Shown here in pieces: positions 52,164 through 63,964 of a stretch of DNA of 64,000 nt. Each line of letters begins with the position of its first letter. The first letter of the stretch is position 1. The stretch is from assembly GCA_035041965.1 (NCBI GenBank), contig JAPYMA010000143.1, positions 148,464 through 212,463 on the forward strand. Direction: 5' to 3'. A program made the position numbers and the translations under genes. Source of the stretch: Anisakis pegreffii. Lineage: Eukaryota; Nematoda; Chromadorea; Rhabditida; Anisakidae. Under the pieces are notes generated by a model. The model did no database searches and was not told the origin of the DNA. It saw only the letters and a program-made list of their open reading frames with translations.

Positions 52164-53862
52164 GTGAGAAACGGAGAGACCCCTCTCTTGCGCAATAAGC
52201 ACTTTCAAACATTTAGTTTCAAACATCCAACACCCTTTCAAACATTTAGTCCGCAACTAATATCTCAGAATCTGATCGGTGAAACAATAACAGCTAATGC
52301 AGCTGCACAATTTGCTGCGCACCTGGAGCCGCAACCTTCACTTTTATCGAGTCTATCTCTTGTCCAGCATGCATTCACTCGACCTGGTGACCGACGCAGA
52401 TCGAGAAAAGTAGCAGTTCACTACATCGGGCGCCATTCCGAACAACCCAGTAATGCTCCTCCTTATTTAATCCATCCTTCAATCACTTCTATTCCCTTAA
52501 AAGGCGATTTTGTAATGACGTATTCAGTTCATGCTCCAAAATTGGCACAGATCGCCATTAACTACGTTCTTCCTCAGGGCTATCCCATTCAACCCACCGG
52601 TCATCATATTACAAGGGATTTGACAGATGCTGTACTTGTCTATTTCACGCCTGCTGATCCCAAGCAAATAGCCGTGTTGCCTGATCCTTTTACTCATATA
52701 GGTCAAGCTAATTATGATTACATAATTGATCTCTGTCGTGTCTATGAGGATGTCTTATTAGCTGCAACTGTATTCATACGTAACAGACTAGTCCATGCCA
52801 TGTTGAGCAGCGCCAGTGTAGGTGCCTCATACACTTTTCACGGATCAACTCTTGAAGCATCCGTACCAGCTGTTAACAATTCAAAAATTATCATTGAGAG
52901 TCAGATTCTGGGAACCTGACGTACGGATGGCTATTATTCCTTCCAGTTACAGGCAACAAGATCAGGAGCGGATTCTCGTATCGGCTGTCATTCAAGATGT
53001 CCAGCTTGATCAGGACATGAACTTGACTGCAAAAATAACACTGGGTGATGCAGATATGAATTGTTTGTGTCGATTAGCCCCACAGCTCAATGAAGAGTTA
53101 GTGATTGAGCCAGACACCACTCGAACAGGACTAGAATGCCGTATTAATCATCTCCGTTTTCGATATGTATCGTATATGCTTGAATCGCCGGCCGCTCTGT
53201 CTTGCTCTAATATTCTCCGCTTACTATTAGGCATTCCAATGCCATTAACATGTAAACCTGACACGTCACCGTTGACCCATACAAATCTAACTGATGAACA
53301 ACGAGTGGTAATTCAGCATCTGAAGGGCAATTGTCCCATATTATTTCAACAAGCTCCTGCAGGTACAGGTAAAACCTTTGTTATCGCTGCTTTTATTCAA
53401 GAATATATGCAGAGCTAAGCACATGATATCGTTTTTCTAGCAGCCACTATTAATATGGCTGTCAGTAACATGACACAAGCTGTGCTTAATTTAATGCCAC
53501 AGTTGCCGCCTAATGAACTATTATACCTACAATCTCTCACTAATGAACGCTTGGTTAATTCAGACGACTATCTCTGGGATCAACACCGTCTTCCCGAACT
53601 CATGACTTGCCTGATACCACTAAATTACTTTCAGTGTGACGAGTTGAATTTTGTCCGTGATTACATAAGGAATCGCCTCCCTCATGACGGTAAGGGATGC
53701 CATGAAACTAAAGCGCTATTGTTAGCGTTAAAAAATTAAAAATCAATGAGCAGCAGTTACATCACTTCTATTTTTAGTGAAACTCATCGTGATCATCGCA
53801 ATATGTTAGTCGATGAACGTGGCAACTCATTCGACACCGTGATGATCAACCGAAAATATTAG
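52164..53862 (+). pseudogene. degenerate intronless UPF1-like (SF1) helicase
   Basis: One frame (52164-52919) continues after a shift near 52.88-52.92 kb into a second (to 53418). That frame has a TAA at 53416, runs open again from 53419, has another TAA at 53737-53739 and ends at 53862. Key content: LTDEQRVVIQHLKGN then QQAPAGTGKTFVIAAF, a Walker A preceded by a Q-motif-like block, as in UPF1-like superfamily 1 helicases that are expanded in nematode genomes. Downstream motifs III-VI are missing, so the copy is truncated. Lack of introns in a region of intron-rich genes, and its position at a duplication junction, suggest retrocopy or mobile-element origin. Not a Helitron: no Rep domain and not PIF1-like. 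Confidence 0.7.
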
Positions 53863-55124
53863 AGCCATGTAGGCTACTAAAACCAATTATGGTATGGCAG
53901 GTATTTCTTCTTATTATTCCAATTGTCTAACAATAAGACCAGAGACGGTCTTGTCTCAGCGTGGGAGGTGTAACCAAGTCAAGCACCTCATTCTCAAAAC
54001 ATAAAAATCTAAATCCCAAGAATTTGAAGTATAACCCAAACAAAGTACTTGATGTCTTTAATTGAAATCTTACGGGCAAAATATTCCCAAGAGCGATGGC
54101 TGAACGACAACAAAATGTTATGGGAAACTATATTCGATGAATTCCAGGACAGATAGAAGACGCAAGTACTTAAGGATGAAGGAACGGAAGATCGTGGTCG
54201 TAAGTCGCAGTTCTTTAGTCGCCGGTCGCAATTCACAGTTGTATTCGCCAAGATATACGCTATATCGTCATATATCGAAGAAGAAATCAATCGTCATAGT
54301 GATCATCATTATTATTGTGAAGAAATCAATCGTCATAGTGATCACAATTCATCATTCATTGTTCATCATTACTGTCAATCATTATTCATCATCATTGTCA
54401 ATCACCGTGGACTAATATTGTGTGAAGATACTATTAATGCCTAGTTGGCCAATTACTATTGTTGTCGACCTAATATTGAAAAGTGAAGAATAAATATTAC
54501 GTCAAGTTTCCACTGCACATTCCACCGAACGCTCACTTCAATTTTACTGAACCCTCCCTGGTCAATTCGCTCCCCGACCTTTTTTCGGAGTCCCTCCCGG
54601 CCATTTTGCTCCCCAACGGTGTTTCCTCCTCTCCTCTTGCCCTGCCCCTCCCCCCCACCCTGTCTTGACCAAAAAGTTGCTTCTCAACGAACACTAATTA
54701 CATTATGTTATCACCATAATTCAAACATATTAATCACATCTAATATCTAATACATTTTTAATAAGGTGCATTCCACCAAAACACACAATTACTCAATCTT
54801 GAATGATCAAAAGTATATGTTTATTTTTAATTATTTTATCATTTATTTTGGATCATTTTTCATCAGTTATTTTACGATTATTGTTTTATCTTATTTTCTC
54901 ACGTCATGTTCTTGGATTACGGATCATCGAACACATCTAAAATTCAATTCAAAAGCATTTGTCAGAGATGTCTCTACTGAATTCATAGTATCCGAAATTA
55001 TTCAGATGCGGAATCGCTATGAGAAATAACTGCACTCCAGCGAGACCCTTTGACTGTAATCACTAGATCTCACTGCTCTCTAAAAAGAAGACATTGAAAA
55101 CAAGCGGGAGGACTATTCAACCGA
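53863..55124. other. intergenic with simple repeats and a C-rich block
   Basis: Includes a 26-base direct repeat at 54280-54305 and 54319-54344 (GAAGAAATCAATCGTCATAG...), TCATCATT-type simple sequence, and a C-rich stretch at about 54540-54665 ending in CCCCTCCCCCCCACCC, unlike the AT-rich surroundings. No gene is supported. Confidence 0.6.
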
Positions 55125-55961
55125 TCATCCCCAGAAGCTTCTGCGCACACTTCCGACCCTTAAGCTGCCGTAGTTGTTGCCAAAGGGATCCACAAATCCA
55201 CCGAATTGGAATGGCCCACCGATACTGGTTAAACCACCCAAACCGAACATATCGCCAAAACCACCATCGAATGGAAATCCTCCGTATCCACCGAATGGAA
55301 ATCTTCCGTATCCACCGTATCCAAAAGGTCCACCGTACCCACCGTAGTCGAAAGGACTACCATAACCGTAAAATCTTTTGACGCGATGTCTAAAAATATT
55401 CTCGCATACTTCCCACCAGCTAAGGCATTATTCATGATAAACTGACTGAACAAGGTAGTAGTAGAAAAGTGATTTGATTTAGCGGTTAGGATTGGACAAT
55501 AATCTCAATGCTTTTCACGAATAGTTAATTTAGTAATTAACTCGCCACCAACGAAATATGGCAATCACTATCGGTTAACCAGAAACGGAAATGATCAAAT
55601 TCAGATAAACAAATGACTGGAATATGATCCAGCAGGAAATAACCAGTAACAAGGAATTGCTTTCAGTTAATCAATTGCAGCAACTGGTGAAAATATTTAT
55701 TATGAGCTTGCACGATTCCTCAGATCGACATTCTCAATCAACTCCAATTTGCTGAACTCATCGAGAATTCTCGACTAATGGTTATTCCTCGAATAAATTC
55801 ATAAACCAAAGTCGAGAACCAAACTAAACTAACTTGAATGCATGTTGATGTTGCTGTTGTTGTTGTTGAGAAGAAGAACATTCAGAGAGCATTATCATCG
55901 AAGTTAGTATGAGGACAATTAGCAGAGCAGATGATGAGTAACCATTGTTGATCATTTTCAT
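55125..55961 (-). CDS. glycine-rich secreted (antimicrobial-like) peptide precursor
   Basis: Two exons read on the minus strand, 55961-55834 and 55389-55125, join in matching phase (AA|A) to give 130 residues. The leader SALLIVLILTSMIMLSEC is a signal peptide; then comes SSSQQQQQQHQH, a basic stretch ending HRVKR as a furin/kex-type cleavage site, and a mature region starting FYGYGSPFDYGGYGG with GY/GF-rich repeats (FPFGGYGG, FPFDGGFGD), ending RRSFWG. This is the build of nematode YGGYG/caenacin-type epidermal defence peptides and of some cuticle-associated Gly/Tyr peptides; the sequence does not decide between them. It acts outside the cell. It lies between the helicase pseudogene and the KRSKR peptide array and, like the array, is on the minus strand. 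Confidence 0.75.
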
Positions 55962-58900
55962 CGTTTCACTCCGATGAACACTTCTGAAAATACATCCACA
56001 TTCAGAGCATCAATTATGCGGTGTTTTGAAACAGAATCGAAAACAATCCTGGCCTGATGGTCGATAAACTGGATTTTCAATGAAACATTCCTATGAGGGT
56101 TGAATGAGGGTTGAATTCAAATACAAAGTATTTGAGGAAACTGGAATGCGCAACAGGACCACAACACATCTTAAAAATATCAAAACAACTGTAACATATT
56201 AGAAGATGAATGAGACATTTCTATGTGGGAGACACCGATGAATTTTTCAGATATCTATTACGAATCATTTGGTGCCGACAAATTCAAAATTATTACATTC
56301 TTCTTGCTGCTGAAAACTATTAATGCTGGAAAACATGCTGCTGTTCATGGTGTTAAATTTTCACTGCAACTAAGACTGCTCTTGCGCTCTAGCATCAATC
56401 ATTCAAAAGCGTCCATCAATCATCATAAAAACGATGAATTTACTTGAATGTCTTTAACGTCTCAAATGATACTTGTTTTCCAGTCGCTCGAAACGGTTGC
56501 GTTGGTTTCACTTCGTTAAGCCTTTTTTTCGAAAATCAACATTCGAAATCACAATGAACTAACGACTTCTCAATTAGCGTTTGATGTTAAGGCACGGAAA
56601 TTTGCCGATAAAATCGGCTCTAATAAAATGGGGACTAAAAATAAAATGAGGTCTAAAAAACTCCGGTAACGATTCATCACGAATGAATGAACTGAACAAT
56701 AAATCGTGAGTCAAGATGGTGAAGGGAAGAGGTATTATTTATTGTTGATGAACCGAAATGAATAATGACGATAACAATGGTCTGTGCGAATGTTTTTCGA
56801 GTCTTTTAACCACAGTGCTCGATTCGAAATGTTATTTTCGCCTTAAAATGGCATAATTGCCTTATGTGACGTACTGATTATATTTATATATATGCATTTA
56901 TTTAGTTCACGCTCATAACCAAACTACAATATTTTGAAAGTGTCGCCATAAATAAATGTAAAATGACGAATTACTTTTGCTTTTTTTGACCAAAAATAGT
57001 TCCTACGTTCATAAACTTGTTAACATTCCTGAAAGAAATTCTGACTTCACCAATAATTGTTTTTCCAGTTAATTTTCGCATCTCTTGTATTCGCCGAAAT
57101 CAGTCCTTAATTACACCATCAATTTCACATTATTAGTTCTTATCTAATGATCTGTTGTGCCTTTTGTAGAAAAATGGCAATTCATCTGAACAACTGATTC
57201 AGATTGCGTTGAAGGTAGACCCTCTGAAAGGTGTCAGTGAGTCATTCTGCAAAGTGGTCGATACTGCTTGCCGAAAATTATCAAGGAGCAATATCTGCAA
57301 CTAATCAATTAGTTTTAGTTATGTTCAGTTAATAACGAATTATCGGTTGTCGAAAGGGTAAAATCAAGAATCGATCACAGTTGAGCTGTCGACTTTTGCT
57401 GTGCTTCTGAAGGAATCGTCTCATCATCATGGATGACGACTTCAACCTGGCTGAAATAATCAAACAGTATGCTTAAGTATTGTTTTGAATTGATCACTGG
57501 TGTGTGCGATTTGACGAATCAGTTGATGTAATAAATACATAATGTAGTTTGTTACGAACGACGATCAGCACTTCACATACGTCACATCGACGAAAATATT
57601 CAATCTTACTTCATTCAGAACAGGGTGTGAATGCAAAATTATGTTGTTATGAGTTGAATTCATGATAACAGCACAGCAACGGGAAGAAATTTAAGATACC
57701 ATTTTGAAAACTTATGGACCAATTGATGAAGCAAAGATTCAATAGTTCTACAAATCTTCGACCACTTCGGCAGCCTACTCTACCAACTTTCTGGCTGATT
57801 TCTGATACTCGTAAAGTGCTAGCCATATGTAACGACTGAAAATTTTTGGTGTGTTTTGTATAGTGTGTTTGGAACTATTAGTCGTTAATACAGAAGATTG
57901 TGTGTGTGGTACGAATGTTGGATGTTGAATGTTGGTATGCAGACGACTAAAGTGAATTGGTTGTAGTTTATGGATAGCGATGAAGGCATAATGTAATAAT
58001 AATAATAATGCAATCAAACAAAATTATGAGAATTAGAATGAAGAGAGACAAGAGATATAATAATAAAATCGACAACAAAGAATAAAATGGAATTAATTAA
58101 AACAATTGCGACAATTGCACCAAGCCGGGTTTGGCTTTGACTTTACTTTTGAACTTCGACTTGATATGATTTTGAATACCGTAATGAATGAAGAGAAGAT
58201 GCTTGATAAACCAGCTAGAACTCTTGTGATTAGCCTGGTGCAATTCAAATATAAATGAACCAACTGTGAACGAGTAATGGTTGCTGTCTGTCGTTCCGCA
58301 GGTTGTTTGCGTTCCGGAGAGGCGATCTTGATGCAGTTGAATTCTGATCAATGAGTGCACTCTTAATGGGAAGCGGTTTGTTACGGAACAAGGACTGAGG
58401 ATGAGGGGTAAAGGTGAGGGTGGATATGGGGTTGGTTGGATTTATACTGACTTTGGACGAATAAGTGTTGCGTCCGTTTGATTGCGGTTGACGAGTACGT
58501 CTTGAAGTTATTGGCAGCGACACGACCGTTTGACGGTTGATTGCGATTGAATACGACACAATTAGCAACGAATGCAAAGTATGAGTTTGAGGTGATCTTT
58601 ATTCACAACTCTTGATTATTGTTGAATTGATTGAGCGACTTTCAATTGATTTGCTTTCTCGCGCCTTTGTTGTGGATCACCTCAAACTTGGGTAATTAAA
58701 CCCAGAATTATAATGGAAATAATGACAATAGCGCGTATACACGATTACAATATTCATTCTAATGGTTACAAGTGAAATACTAATTTGGAATTGAATGAAA
58801 GGTAAATGAGATACAATTTGTAAAACGAAATAATAATTTGTGAAGAGATCGGTCGAGCAACCGACTGCTACGAATGTAGGTGAGCATTGATTCAAGCAAA

Positions 58901-59981
58901 TATTATGAAAGGATTGTGGTGTAAGCAAATTTAAACATATATTATATAAATATTATGAAAGGATTGTAGAGGGAAGATTTGAGATAAGATAAGATGAGAT
59001 AAGAGGCATAAGGTGTTGGTTAGGTGCATGATGTGGTGTTGTAATTTGTAATGATGTGATATTTTGTGTAGGTTTATTATAGTGACGTGATTTTGTATGA
59101 TGTGATATTTTTGCGACAGTCTAGTCGCAACATCGGGGAGGGGGAGATGAAGAAGAAAATTGTGTTGTTTGCCAGAAGACGGGTATGAATTGTTTTGTAT
59201 TGTTTGGTGTAAAACTGAGGTTTGGTTCGGAGATACAACACTAGTTAACGTATAACATGAGATTAGGGGTCGACTTAGTCCCCGGTATGTTTTCGAAAGC
59301 CTTGAATGTTCGTTGCAAAAAGTCGGGTCTTCAACATAAATTTTGAGTTTTGCCTGACATAGTAATTCTTTTCCACCCACACCAGACATCTTTCCGCTGA
59401 TTGATTATAAAAAGGATTATGAAGGAACACCAATCGGAAAGCAGTTTCACAATATTTCCGTCCATAATGCACATTCATTAGTTCATCGTTCATCATCCCA
59501 TGAACTTTCGCAGTGGCAACCGACACTTCATTCAAAATATGCTTATGAGTGTTTGATGATCCGAATCAAAAAATGCCCCATCTATTGGGCGCTAAAAAAT
59601 GAAATAAATTCATCATTTCAAATTTCCGGACCAGGGAAATCAATCAGCAATGCTTCACAGACGGTCACTCAAAATGCACCTGATTGGATTAGTTTTATAG
59701 TGTCATCAGACGCAGATCGGAACCAAATTGAAGAATCGACTTTGAAAACACTTCAAACTGTTTCAGTCGAATTTATATCCAGAATATCAGCATATTTGGT
59801 AGGAAAGTTGCACAGGTTCTGGAGGAACAAGATAATTCATCCTTTCATTGAAATTTGACTCATTACAGATAAATACAAAGTAAAAGTCCTGAAGTGATAC
59901 ACAAAACTGCTGCATTTTTCAATAAGGAACGCTGAGCATATGATAGAATTGCATAAACTCCGCCACTGCTTCATCTCGATT
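55962..59981. other. mostly non-coding spacer, possible exon remnants
   Basis: AT-rich with short open frames on both strands. Candidate coding bits: an exon-like frame at 57170-57304 (+) and a short start-like segment at 57429 (MDDDFNLAEIIKQ). A 14-base inverted repeat lies at 58584-58597/58675-58688, and AAATATTATGAAAGGATTGT occurs twice near 58.90-58.97 kb. No complete gene is supported. Confidence 0.4.
57170..57304 (+). other. possible terminal exon of an unrecognised gene
   Basis: Following a CTTTTGTAG acceptor the frame is open for 44 codons (NGNSSEQLIQIALKVDPLKG, later FCKVVDTACRKL) to a TAA. Composition looks coding, but no upstream exon in the right phase was identified. Confidence 0.25.
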
Positions 59982-60516
59982 CTAGACCGCCAAATTTATG
60001 TTCTGCGAATTTATTGAATCAATATTGACGCCTCCATAATTTCGATTAACACCACCACCGTAATTCATTACCATGATCGGTTCTCCTCCATATCCGTATG
60101 TCACATAGGTTTCCTGCCTTTTTGAGCGCTTTGCACTGCAACGATCATGATATCAAATGGCCTTAAAACAGTTATATTAATTCAGTAACGTTTCATATCA
60201 TTCTATTCTATTCATTTTTAACTTTAAAATGATTTTCAAATGGTCTGTTATCTGAAATTGCGCGAAATGAATTATTCATTTTAGGTTTAATGAAAATAAT
60301 TCACATTTGTTAAAATTAATTGGATGTTATTTTTTACCTATCGTGAACAATGTATCTGTGGAGCTAAAATTCAAATATAATTGTTAAATTGAAAACTGTT
60401 CCTAACCTCATCAAATTCAGAGGTTTCAGATTTGACTTTGGTCCTTGCGGAATCACAAACGAAGCTGATAAATGAGTTAATATAACGATAAGAAATAAGA
60501 TGAATCGGGCGTCCAT
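59982..60516 (-). CDS. secreted peptide precursor, KRSKR/YGYGG family, array copy 1
   Basis: Exons read on the minus strand, 60516-60407 and 60135-59982, join in phase (AG|T), giving 87 residues. Signal peptide MDARFILFLIVILTHLSASF; short spacer NLKPLNLMSA; cleavage site KRSKR; mature part begins QETYVTYGYGGEPIMVMNYG and has two more Gly-rich spots (GGGVNRNYGG). A TTG stands where the other copies also have TTG before KQVMD, so the second-position ATG (MDA) is the start in all copies. This copy lacks three residues (IRA) after MDA compared with its neighbours. The layout (signal, dibasic site, short Gly/Tyr peptide) is that of neuropeptide-like or epidermal antimicrobial precursors; target unknown. 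It is intact. Confidence 0.72.
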
Positions 60517-61783
60517 CACTTGCTTCAAAGAAACACCTCTCACCTGAACAGTTCATTGCAATATACAATTATGATCCGAACCTACAAAAACCTCATAATT
60601 TTAAACACGTAATGAGATAAATTTCAATGAACGAATAAGACGAGCACAAATTATCAGAGTTTGATAGATGAAGGGAACGTGACGTGTGTGCTGAATGAAC
60701 ACAATGAAATTTTGCTGAGTGTTCACACCAACAATTCTGAATTTATGCATTTATTACGTAGAAGGTTTGCTGTTCACAACAGTATCACATGAAAAACCAT
60801 TTGCCAATTCAACTGCACTTATAGAAATTCAAGTTTTGATAAGTATGCACTAGAAACAATTGTGTAATCACTCACTTCATCTGTTGAAAGTGCAGTGATT
60901 TTATCAGTGGAATCATTTTAATTAATGATGTTTTCGTATACAAAACTGCCATGGATGATCAGCAGACAACCTGCAAAATCCATCCGTGTCCAAACAAAAC
61001 GCACCGCTGTCCTTCGCAGCCTTACTTGTATTCCTTTGAATCAGGGTTCAGGTTTGCCCAGCACCAGCCCAGGACTGTTGCCCTACGGCGTTGGCGCTTC
61101 TCGTGCCACTGAACACTTCATATTTGAGCATATCAGTAGGTGAATCGTCCCAAGTGATGGTCACCCGACAGTTCTAGCTCATGTTTAAATTGAAGTTTAG
61201 GCTCAAAGAAAATGATTATTGCACAAATGCGTTTTACGTTTTGCTATCAGTTCGCATGCTTTTATTGCAGCTATGATTTCCAATTGCGACAGAGGCAAGC
61301 AATCACTGATGATGTTTGCTGACGGTTACTCAATAAACGATGATTGTATTGGTTCTGTAGAATTTTATCAGATAACTTCGAAACCAAAGTAAAGAGCCGA
61401 CTCCGAAAGCACTTCAACCTGTTTCAGCTATATTTAAGTCCGAAATAGCTATTTGTGTAGCTAAATTTCATCGGTTCTGAAGAATCTCGACAACCTATCT
61501 GCTCATCTATTTTTGTTGATGTTATTTGTCCCAAGAATAAGTCTTATACATCGTGCACCTCAAATTTTACTGAATGCAAGACATTGTTTCGCGCTCCCTA
61601 TTTTCAAAACATCGATATTTTCAACTGCACTCTCTTATGTGAACTTGTGTGAATGAGGCGAAATTCTTGAATCTGTTCATTGAAATTTGACTCGTTACAA
61701 ATACAGTGATTCGAAAAATATTGCATTCTTTCATGTGGAACACTGAACAAAGCGCTGCACTTGGCCACTGCTTGATCCCGTTT

Positions 61784-62282
61784 CTAGGCCGCCAAATATA
61801 TATTCTCCGTATTTATTGAACCCATATTAACGCCTCTATAATTCTGAACAGCGCTACTGCCGTCATTCATTATCACAATAGGTTCTCCTCCATATCCATA
61901 TGCCACGAATGTTTCATGCCTTTTTGAACGTTTTGCACTGCAACAATTATGAGGTCAAACAGCTTTCCAATAGTTATATTAACTCAAAATAATTAATATT
62001 CCTAATTAACTGCTGAATGATTTATTCTGTGAAATTGCACAAAATCAATTCATTTCACATTTGTTTAAGATAATTTGAATGTTAAATTTTGTCTCTATCA
62101 TAAACAGTACGTCCGAAGAGCGAAAATTCAAATTTGGTCTTTATATTGGAAATTGTTGCTAACCTCATCGAATACAAAGGTTTCAGATTTGATGTTGATC
62201 CTTGTGGAACCACAATCGAAGCCGATAGATGAGTTAATAGAACGATAAGAAATAAGATGAATCGAGCACGAATTGCGTCCAT
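61784..62282 (-). CDS. secreted peptide precursor, KRSKR/YGYGG family, array copy 2
   Basis: Exons read on the minus strand, 62282-62164 and 61937-61784, join in phase, giving 90 residues. Signal peptide MDAIRARFILFLIVLLTHLS; spacer SNLKPLYSMSA; KRSKR; mature start HETFVAYGYGGEPIVIMNDG. The leader and cleavage region are nearly unchanged from copy 1, while the C-terminal half (SSAVQNYRGVNMGSINTENI) has diverged, the pattern expected when the mature peptide evolves faster than its leader. Intact frame and good splice sites (AG|GTTAGC; TTGCAG). Confidence 0.72.
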
Positions 62283-62860
62283 CACTTGTTTCAATGGGAT
62301 GCCCCTTAGCAGGTTAGCTTTTACAATTATGATCTGAATTTAGAAATGTCATCATTGTCAGTCAAACAATGTGATCAATTTGTGCCCAAATTGTCGCATA
62401 TCGATAGATGAGGGGAGCACGACACAATGAAATTTTGTTCATGGTTAGCATCCATCAATCCATGGAACTTTTGCTTTTCGCAACCGTGTCATGTGAACAG
62501 CGGTTCACCAATTCAATTCCACTTGTAGAAATTCAAGTTTTGATAAGTCTGCACTAGAAACAATTGTGTAGTCGCTCCATTCATCTGTTGAAATGCATGA
62601 TGAAAAACTTCTCTATACTTTGTGCGTGCAGTGATTTTGTCAATGGAATCATTTTGATCAATGATGATTTTGAATGCAAACATGTCATAGGTATTCAATA
62701 TAGTCAACCTGCAAATTGCATTCCCTTGAATCATGGCTCAGACATATCCAGCGCCAGGGTAGTTGGTCTACGACGTTGGCATTTGTCGTGCCACTGAGCA
62801 CTTATATATTTGGGCACATCATCAAAGGAAAATGTCCCAAATGATGGCCATACGGTAGTT

Positions 62861-62916
62861 TAAGCTCCTGTTTGAATTAATGATTAGCTAAGCTCCTGTT
62901 TGAATTAATGATTAAC
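62861..62916 (+). repeat. 28-base tandem repeat, two copies
   Basis: TAAGCTCCTGTTTGAATTAA plus eight more bases is repeated head to tail at 62861-62888 and 62889-62916 with one difference, upstream of copy 2 of the peptide array. Confidence 0.9.
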
Positions 62917-63519
62917 TGAAAACCATGCAATTGCCTCGAGCAGCTTGAAAGCGTTTTATGGGTCCATACTTCTATTATAGCTATTATTTCAAGTCTCCGG
63001 CATAAACAAACCAATCACACTCACTCAAAAAACAGCTGATTGGATTGATTTTGCACGTTTTGATCAGATGAATTTTAAAACTAATCTGCAGAATTAACTC
63101 CGAAAACATTTCAGCTAGATTTATATCCAGAATATCAGCATATTTAGATAGAGAGGTTTCATAGGTCTCGAAGAAAGGCGCAGTTTACCTGTTCGTCAAA
63201 TTTTGTTGATGTTATTTGCTCCAAGATTGAGTTGTAATTCAGTCAGAAGGTGCCGCATAAATTTTAGTCACTGCAAGACTCAATTTTGGACTTTCGGCTT
63301 TTCAGGATATCGATGTTTTCGAATGCAGCTTTTATGTTAAATTGTGTAAAAGAGTTGAAATTCCTGAATCCGTTCATTGAAGTCTGAGTCATTACGAATT
63401 CAGAGGTACAAAAAATGTTGCATTTTCGATCGGAACAATTGATTTATTCGAATCTATGCCTGGCATTTTCGTGCAGAATGTACTCCATTCTACCCTGCTT
63501 CATCTCGATTCTTGTCCAC

Positions 63520-63964
63520 CTAATTCACATTCTCCGAATTTATTGAATCAATATCAATGCTTTCGTAATTTCGATAAAAGTCACCGCCGTAATTTAGCAT
63601 CTTGATCGGTATCCTCCGCATCCGTTTTTCACGTAGGTTTCATGTCTTTTTGAGCGTTTTGTACTGCAGCGATCATAATGTCAAATGACCTTGCAATAGT
63701 TATATTGACTCAGTGGTGTTCGAACTGATTTTACATTTGACAACAATGCAATAATTAGAATGTTGAGTTTTTTCTCCAATAATGAAGGATTTATCTGAAG
63801 AGCGAAAATTTAGATTTAGTTGTGACGTTGAAAATTGTTAGCAACCTCATCGAATTCAAAGGTTTCAGATTTGAGGTTGATTCTGCTGGAACCGTAAAAG
63901 AAGTCGATAAATGAGTTAATAGAACGATAAGAAATATGATGAATCGAGCACGAATTGTGTCCAT
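63520..63964 (-). pseudogene. KRSKR/YGYGG family array copy 3, frameshifted
   Basis: Exons read on the minus strand, 63964-63846 (leader MDTIRARFIIFLIVLLTHLS, spacer SNLKPLNSMS) and 63663-63520. The cleavage site KRSKR and the mature start HETYVKNGCGG are present, but one base is missing just after GCGG relative to copies 1 and 2, so the frame stops five residues later (YRSRC, then TAA). In the shifted frame the lost end is still legible (NYGGDFYRNY..., SINSENVN, then stop). It is probably a young pseudogene; the alternative is a gene making a shortened peptide with two new cysteines. Confidence 0.68.

Noticed and set aside
52164..53862. Helitron carrying a RepHel protein
   Set aside because: The helicase is UPF1-like rather than PIF1-like, no Rep/HUH motif is present, and no convincing 5' TC or 3' hairpin-CTRR end was found.
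59553..59858. 101-codon plus-strand frame in the peptide array
   Set aside because: The homologous segments in the other two units (61.33-61.50 and 63.03-63.18 kb) are full of stops and indels, so the frame is not maintained.
60371..60568. 65-codon minus-strand frame over the first leader exon
   Set aside because: It is an out-of-phase shadow; the signal-peptide frame conserved in all copies is a different one.
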